Shown here: positions 59,300 to 64,000 of the stretch, one piece after another | How the letters are laid out: each line of letters begins with the position of its first letter | How positions within the stretch are numbered: the first letter of the stretch is position 1 | Origin: Bacteroidota bacterium | Lineage (GTDB): Bacteria; Bacteroidota; Bacteroidia; Chitinophagales; Chitinophagaceae | Assembly (NCBI GenBank): GCA_018267705.1 | Contig: JAFDXX010000007.1 | Coordinates: 124,001 to 188,000 of the forward strand | DNA: 64,000 nucleotides | Reading direction: 5' to 3' | Program-made: the position numbers and the translations under genes | Notes under the pieces: generated by a model | The model's database searches: none | What the model saw: only the letters and a program-made list of their open reading frames with translations | What the model was told of the DNA's origin: nothing

Positions 59300-59656
59300 T
59301 TATAACAATATTCTGTTAATTAATTTTTCTTCTCCGTTTGCATTGGTTTTGTATAAACACAAAGCATACAATTGCTCTTTTATATAATGCTGATTAATGT
59401 AGTTTAATACTTGTACCGCCGGAATATTTAATGTTGTTTGCCATTGCTTCATAATGCTACATATTAAAGTATGTGTGTAGCAAAGGCTTCCATCGCTTTG
59501 TATACAAATATTTTGTAAATGCCTATATAATATATTTTCAGTTTGCTCTTGTGCACAAAATCCTGCTAATGCTAATACTGTTTTTGTACAATTACATTCT
59601 GCAACAATTTTATATTGCTTGTGATTTTTACTACAGTTTAATAAAATTTTATTCAT
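59300..59656 (-). CDS. Cysteine-rich small protein of unknown function
   Basis: A 118-residue soluble protein with eight cysteines, several closely spaced (CNC near residue 21). There is no signal peptide or membrane segment. Its stop is seven bases before the start of the 2H-like gene, so the two are probably one unit. I do not recognise the family. Confidence that it is a real gene rests on spacing and on the absence of a better frame on either strand. Confidence 0.6.
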   Translation of the reverse strand: MNKILLNCSKNHKQYKIVAECNCTKTVLALAGFCAQEQTENILYRHLQNICIQSDGSLCYTHTLICSIMKQWQTTLNIPAVQVLNYINQHYIKEQLYALCLYKTNANGEEKLINRILL

Positions 59657-59755
59657 AAATGTATTTTAACTAATTATTATAGCATAAAAATACTAATTTA
59701 TTTAGTATAATAAAAATAAAATATCTCCGTATTAAAATCTTTTATAAATGAATAC

Positions 59756-59785
59756 TTGCTACTACAGCAAATTGCATTAATTTCA
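59756..59785 (+). promoter_or_regulatory. Possible promoter of the pyruvate dehydrogenase E2 gene
   Basis: TTG at 59756-59758 lies 19 bases upstream of TAATTTCA at 59778-59785. The -7 element deviates from TAnnTTTG at two positions. Confidence 0.35.
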
Positions 59786-59811
59786 CGCCCAATTTTAAAG
59801 AGCAAAAAATT

Positions 59812-61434
59812 ATGGCCGAAGTAATTTTAATGCCCCGCTTAAGTGATACTATGACAGAAGGTGTTATTGCTGCATGGCACAAAAAAGTGGGTGATATAGT
59901 TAAAAAAGGTGATTTATTGGCTGAAATAGAAACCGATAAAGCCACTATGGAACTAGAAAGTTACCAAAACGGAACTTTACTACATATTGGTACTGCAAAA
60001 GGCGGTAAACTTCAAGTAAACGATTTATTAGCAATAATTGGAAATGCCGGTGAGGATATTAGTGGGTTAATTAATGCTAAAACACCCGCAACAACAGAAG
60101 TAAAAAATACAACTGCAACAAAAACAGATGAACCTAAAACAACAACCAACCAATCTGCTTCATCAATTGATGTTAGTAAAATGGAAGAAGTGGTTTTAAT
60201 GCCTCGCTTAAGCGATACTATGACAGAAGGTGTTATTGCCGGCTGGCAAAAAAATATTGGTGATACTGTTAAAAAAGGAGATGTGTTGGCAGATATTGAA
60301 ACCGATAAAGCCACCATGGAATTAGAAAGTTATAAAGATGGAATTTTATTATACCAAGGTGCAAAAGCCGGAGAGAAAATTTTAGTAAACGATTTACTAT
60401 GCATTATTGGCAAACAAGGGTTAGATGTAGATACAATTGTTGCTACAATTAAATCAAAAGGAGGAAATACCGAAAACCCAAAAGCAGAAGAAACAAAACA
60501 AGAAACTTCTTCAACAACAACTGCAACAACCAACCAACAATCGCAAACAGTAGTTAATGAAGGAAGAATATTTGTTTCACCTTTAGCCAAAAAATTAGCT
60601 GAAGAAAAAGGAATTGATTTAAAATATGTAAAAGGAAGTGGAGATAATGGTAGAATTACAAAAAGCGATATTGATAATTATAAACCAACTCAAGATAATA
60701 AACCACATACCGCAGAAATCGCTACACCATTAACCGTTAGCAATATACCATTAGCTACTTACGATGAAGTACCTGTTTCACAAATGCGTAAAGTAATTGC
60801 TAAACGTTTAAGCGAAAGTTTATTTACTGCACCACATTTTTATTTAACTATGAGTATTAATATGGATGCAGCCGTTGCAGCCCGTACAAAGTTGAATGAA
60901 AATGCCAAAGTAAAAATTAGCTTTAACGATTTAGTATTGAAAGCAACAGCCTTAGCCTTAACACAACATCCAAAAATTAACAGCAGTTGGTTAGGCGATA
61001 AAATTAGATATAATCATAATATAAATATTGGAGTTGCCGTTGCTGTTGATGAAGGTTTATTAGTACCTGTTGTTCTCAATGCTAACACATTAAGTTTAAG
61101 CCAAATAACTACACAAGTAAAAGATTTTGCACAAAAAGCAAAAGATAAAAAATTACAACCTTCAGATTGGGAAGGAAGCACATTTACAATTTCTAATTTA
61201 GGAATGTTTGGTATAGATGAATTTACTGCCATTATAAACCCACCCGATGCTTGCATATTAGCTGTTGGTGGCATATCTCAAATACCGGTTGTAAAAAATG
61301 GACAAATAGTTATAGGAAATATTATGAAAGTAACCTTAAGCTGTGATCATAGAGTAGTTGATGGTGCTACAGGAGCAGCTTTCTTACAAACGCTTAAAAA
61401 TTTCTTAGAAGAACCCTTACGAATGTTGATTTAA
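59812..61434 (+). CDS. pdhC: Pyruvate dehydrogenase complex E2 (dihydrolipoamide acetyltransferase) with two lipoyl domains
   Basis: E2 forms the core of the pyruvate dehydrogenase complex and transfers the acetyl group to CoA. The 540-residue protein has two lipoyl domains (about 2-78 and 125-203) with lipoylated Lys43 and Lys166 in ETDKATMELES. An E1/E3-binding domain (253-290, FVSPLAKKLAEEKG) and the catalytic domain (about 325-540) follow, with His513 and Asp517 in HRVVDG. Thr/Lys/Pro-rich linkers join them. Genes for E1 and E3 are not adjacent. The two lipoyl repeats are nearly identical in their core motif. Confidence 0.95.
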   Translation: MAEVILMPRLSDTMTEGVIAAWHKKVGDIVKKGDLLAEIETDKATMELESYQNGTLLHIGTAKGGKLQVNDLLAIIGNAGEDISGLINAKTPATTEVKNTTATKTDEPKTTTNQSASSIDVSKMEEVVLMPRLSDTMTEGVIAGWQKNIGDTVKKGDVLADIETDKATMELESYKDGILLYQGAKAGEKILVNDLLCIIGKQGLDVDTIVATIKSKGGNTENPKAEETKQETSSTTTATTNQQSQTVVNEGRIFVSPLAKKLAEEKGIDLKYVKGSGDNGRITKSDIDNYKPTQDNKPHTAEIATPLTVSNIPLATYDEVPVSQMRKVIAKRLSESLFTAPHFYLTMSINMDAAVAARTKLNENAKVKISFNDLVLKATALALTQHPKINSSWLGDKIRYNHNINIGVAVAVDEGLLVPVVLNANTLSLSQITTQVKDFAQKAKDKKLQPSDWEGSTFTISNLGMFGIDEFTAIINPPDACILAVGGISQIPVVKNGQIVIGNIMKVTLSCDHRVVDGATGAAFLQTLKNFLEEPLRMLI

Positions 61435-61445
61435 TTAACTATAAT

Positions 61446-61476
61446 AAAAAAGGAGAATTAATAATTCTCCTTTTTT
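61446..61476. terminator. Bidirectional terminator between pdhC and the aminotransferase gene
   Basis: A 14-bp stem, AAAAAAGGAGAATT with a 3-base loop, has T-runs on both strands, between convergent genes. Confidence 0.9.
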
Positions 61477-61508
61477 CGATTCTATATACATTCTTTCAAA
61501 AAAATTAT

Positions 61509-62771
61509 TTACTTAAGTTTTGCTAAAGCCATTTCTAATTGTGTAAACATGATGGCAATATCTGCCTCATTACTAGTACCTACACTTAACCTATACCAAG
61601 CACTATTGGTTGCACCAAACGCAGTAAACGGAACTATTGCCAATTTGGCCTCACTTAAAATATAATCGGTAACATCAGATTGTGTTTGCAATAAATTACC
61701 TTCTGCAGTGGTTTTGCCAACTAAATTTACTTTAATAGTTAAGTAAATAGCAGCTTGTGGTGCAACAGCATCTACATTATATCCTCTATTTTTCAAAACA
61801 ATAAACCCTGTATAGAAAAGCTGTAATCGTTTTTCAATTTCGCTTTTAAAATATATAAAATATTTTTCTATATTATTTTTTTGTGGAAGATAAGCTGCTA
61901 CCGCTTTTTGTTCTGCCATAGGAGCCCATGCACCCAAATGGCTGAGTATTGCTTTCATTTTTGAAATAATATAAGCAGGGCCCATACTCCAACCAACACG
62001 CACGCCTGTTGCTGCAAATGCTTTTGATATACCATCAACAAAAATGGTATATTCTTTCATGGCAGCATTAATAGAAACTGGATTATAATGTTGTGTTGTG
62101 CCATAAGTTAATGTCCAATACATTTGATCGAACATTACATATAATTTTTTTTCTCCTTCTTTTCTTTTTGCATTTTCCGCTAAAATCAAATTACAAATTT
62201 TTTCTAACTCAGTTTTATTCAATGTTGTGCCTGTTGGATTTTGCGGAGTACATAAACAAAGCAATGTTGCTCCTTTTAAATGCGGTGCAATATCTTCTGC
62301 CGTAGGCATAAAATTATTTTCCTGCTTACAATCAATCAAACAATGTTCTCCATCGGTTAAATGCACATAGTGATTATTATTCCATGAAGGAACACCATAA
62401 ATTACTTTATCACCTTTATCTACAATTGCTCTGAAAATAGCATAAATTAAAGGTCTTCCGCCCGATGCAATTTGAATTTCAGATACATCATACTTTAAAC
62501 CTTCCCACTCGTTTAAAAAATTGCTTACTGCTTTTCTTAATTCTAAAACACCGTCTCCGGGTGGATAATTAGTGTGGTGTTGCTGGTAAGAATGTATTAT
62601 TAAATTTTCTAATTCATTAGGAATGGGGAAAATGTTTGGATTAAAATCTCCAATAGTATAATTGTATATTTTTTCACCGTTACGAATTCTTTCGCTAATG
62701 GTATTACCCAATTTCACAATTTCACTACCTATTAATGTTTCTGCAAGATGGCTAAGTTTGGGATGATTCAT
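61509..62771 (-). CDS. Class I/II aminotransferase (aspartate aminotransferase-like)
   Basis: A 420-residue PLP-dependent fold type I enzyme. Lys250 in DGISKAFAATGVRVGW is the Schiff-base lysine. Asn and Pro of TPQNPTGTTL hold the cofactor ring, and the C-terminal YRLSVGTSNEAD provides the carboxylate-binding Arg. It transfers amino groups between an amino acid, probably aspartate, and 2-oxoglutarate. The exact substrate is open. It is 100 bases from msrB and likely its own unit. Confidence 0.92.
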   Translation of the reverse strand: MNHPKLSHLAETLIGSEIVKLGNTISERIRNGEKIYNYTIGDFNPNIFPIPNELENLIIHSYQQHHTNYPPGDGVLELRKAVSNFLNEWEGLKYDVSEIQIASGGRPLIYAIFRAIVDKGDKVIYGVPSWNNNHYVHLTDGEHCLIDCKQENNFMPTAEDIAPHLKGATLLCLCTPQNPTGTTLNKTELEKICNLILAENAKRKEGEKKLYVMFDQMYWTLTYGTTQHYNPVSINAAMKEYTIFVDGISKAFAATGVRVGWSMGPAYIISKMKAILSHLGAWAPMAEQKAVAAYLPQKNNIEKYFIYFKSEIEKRLQLFYTGFIVLKNRGYNVDAVAPQAAIYLTIKVNLVGKTTAEGNLLQTQSDVTDYILSEAKLAIVPFTAFGATNSAWYRLSVGTSNEADIAIMFTQLEMALAKLK

Positions 62772-62871
62772 AAAACAAAAATATCAATTTAGGTTTTACG
62801 CAAACTACCATTCAGAAAATAAAAATATTGTACTATAGTATTTTGGAAAGTTGGGTACTTAAAAATGCGGG

Positions 62872-63420
62872 TTACTGCTTTTTATTGTAATTCTTTTCAG
62901 CTTCTTGAGCTTTCTTAAAATCTAAAACAACTCCATTAATACAATAACGTAAACCTGTTGGTGGCGGACCATCATCAAACACATGACCCAAATGGCTCTT
63001 ACATCTTCCACATTCAACTTCGGTTCTTTTCATTCCATAACTGCTATCGGGTAAATAAATAATAGAACTTTTGCTTATGGGTTGATAAAAACTTGGCCAA
63101 CCGCAACCGCTTTCAAACTTTGTATCGCTTTTAAACAAAGGGTTTCCGCAAACGGCACAATAATACGTTCCTATTTCTTTAAATTTTTCAAATTTGCTTG
63201 TCCATGGGCTTTCTGTTCCTTTTTGTCGAGCTATTGCATAAACTTCGGGACTTAAAATTTTTTGCCATTCTTCCTCTTTTACTACAACTTTATTAGTGTC
63301 TAAGTTTGAATAGTAAGGATTGTTGTTAGTATTCATAACTGTTTTATTTTTTGTACTATTTTGTGCATTACAACTTGTGAAAATTATAATGCTTGCAAAA
63401 AAAATGAAAGTACGTTTCAT
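62872..63420 (-). CDS. msrB: Peptide-methionine (R)-S-oxide reductase MsrB, lipoprotein
   Basis: MsrB repairs oxidised methionine (R form) in proteins. The 182-residue protein has a lipobox ending FTSC (Cys17), so it is anchored in the periplasm or outer membrane. Zinc is held by Cys88, Cys91, Cys137 and Cys140, and the catalytic cysteine is Cys160 in LRYCING. GCGWPSF and SHLGHVFDDGP are family signatures. With the thioredoxin-like proteins in this window it adds to envelope redox repair. Confidence 0.96.
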   Translation of the reverse strand: MKRTFIFFASIIIFTSCNAQNSTKNKTVMNTNNNPYYSNLDTNKVVVKEEEWQKILSPEVYAIARQKGTESPWTSKFEKFKEIGTYYCAVCGNPLFKSDTKFESGCGWPSFYQPISKSSIIYLPDSSYGMKRTEVECGRCKSHLGHVFDDGPPPTGLRYCINGVVLDFKKAQEAEKNYNKKQ

Positions 63421-63538
63421 AACTTTAATTTACCTTGTTTTAATACATTTTAAGCCAAAATGTATGATTAAAAAGATATGTAAAAGGTAAGAATGTAGAT
63501 TTAATTTAATTTGTTAATTTTTTTTAAATGCACCGCCT

Positions 63539-63546
63539 TATATTTG
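63539..63546 (+). promoter_or_regulatory. Probable -7 element of adk
   Basis: TATATTTG is a full match to TAnnTTTG and lies 25 bases before the adk start codon. The nearest TTTG upstream (63510-63513) is 25 bases away, slightly too far. Confidence 0.4.
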
Positions 63547-63571
63547 TCGCTCAAGTAAGGTTTGTAAGTAC

Positions 63572-64000
63572 ATGTTCAATATTATACTCTTTGGCCCTCC
63601 CGGTAGTGGAAAAGGTACGCAAAGTAAACTTTTAATTGAAAAATATGGCTTGGTGCATTTAAGCACTGGCGATTTATTGCGTAGTGAAATAGCTGCCCAA
63701 ACTGCTTTAGGACTTGAAGCAAAAGCTTTAATGGATAAAGGGCAATTAGTACCCGATGAAGTGGTTGTTGGAATGATTAGCTCTGTATTAGATGCAAAAC
63801 CTAATGCAAAAGGTTTTTTGTTTGATGGATTTCCTAGAACAGAAACACAAAGTGAAGCACTGGATAATCTTTTAAAATTGAAGAAAAGTGAAATAGGTGT
63901 AGTATTAGCTTTAGATGTAAATGAAGAAGAATTAATTAAAAGACTTATTAACCGTGCATTAACAAGTGGCAGAAGTGATGATGCTAACCCCGAAGTACAA
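63572..64000 (+). CDS. adk: Adenylate kinase (first 143 residues, cut by right edge)
   Basis: Adenylate kinase equilibrates AMP and ATP with ADP. The ATG at 63572 opens MFNIILFGPPGSGKGTQ, containing the P-loop. LSTGDLLRSEIA and the AMP-binding GFLFDGFPRT follow. The frame is open to base 64000, at about the LID region. The remaining 45 or so residues are outside the window. Its start directly follows a Bacteroidota-type -7 element. Confidence 0.97.
   Translation, partial: MFNIILFGPPGSGKGTQSKLLIEKYGLVHLSTGDLLRSEIAAQTALGLEAKALMDKGQLVPDEVVVGMISSVLDAKPNAKGFLFDGFPRTETQSEALDNLLKLKKSEIGVVLALDVNEEELIKRLINRALTSGRSDDANPEVQ

Noticed and set aside
59473..59658. 61-codon plus-strand frame opposite the Cys-rich gene
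   Set aside because: The minus-strand frame is longer and spaced seven bases from the next gene; this one has no supporting context.

Overview
The window is a compact, AT-rich stretch of a Bacteroidota chromosome, most likely of the Chitinophagaceae/Sphingobacteriia type. The evidence is two SusC/SusD pairs, an ExbB-ExbD-ExbD-TonB operon, Bacteroidota-specific families (DUF5606, DUF5106/DUF4369 thioredoxins, a Nudix-winged-helix regulator, the DUF5117/5118 metalloprotease, a GH3-beta-lactamase fusion), almost no Shine-Dalgarno sequences, and several promoters of the phylum's TTTG-N18-22-TAnnTTTG form. Assignment below phylum is inference.

Layout. 1-3657 (minus): rimP-nusA-infB, with infB running off the left edge. 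4053-7416 (plus): an exported thioredoxin-like protein and a SurA-like foldase. 7437-7901 (minus): Bcp peroxiredoxin. 8072-9718 (plus): a gene holding only the first half of carbamoyl-phosphate synthase large subunit. 9806-12700 (minus): rplM-rpsI-rpsB, an internal terminator, then tsf. 12985-14465 (plus): an amidohydrolase and a small membrane protein. 14455-17829 (minus): recO, pheS, mnmE. 17914-20960 (minus): exbB-exbD-exbD-tonB, which powers the TonB-dependent receptors further on. 21296-24641 (plus): a secreted zinc metalloprotease and an exported protein. 24642-24914: a structured non-coding segment with two related hairpins. 24915-25667 (minus): Nudix-like regulator. 25771-28419 (plus): ligA and an NTF2-like protein. 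28416-29673 (minus): a small membrane protein and an M23 peptidase. 29839-35121 (plus): alaS-gatB-tlpA. 35204-44955 (minus): two susC-susD pairs. 45070-53521 (minus): MMPL transporter, GMP reductase/IMPDH-like enzyme, MarC, GH3-beta-lactamase fusion, DUF5606 protein, DsbA-like protein. 53670-57373 (plus): rsmE, L,D-transpeptidase, acetyl-CoA hydrolase/transferase. 57490-59656 (minus): PA0069-type radical SAM protein, a degenerate 2H phosphoesterase, a Cys-rich small protein. 59812-61434 (plus): pyruvate dehydrogenase E2. 61509-63420 (minus): aminotransferase and MsrB. 63572 to the right edge (plus): adenylate kinase.

Most of the window is core housekeeping: translation, tRNA charging and modification, DNA repair and envelope biogenesis. 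The nutrient-uptake part is the two SusCD pairs together with the Ton motor operon. I see no tRNA, rRNA, CRISPR array, prophage or insertion sequence.

I did not find a clear new multi-gene system. The points most worth checking are: a one-base deletion that uncouples the signal peptide of the second SusC; a carB gene that stops at the domain boundary and has its own promoter and terminator; the paired, co-varying hairpins near 24.8 kb; a 2'-5' RNA ligase-like protein that has lost both catalytic histidines; a hairpin in the short leader of the rimP operon; and low-complexity insertions inside housekeeping enzymes.
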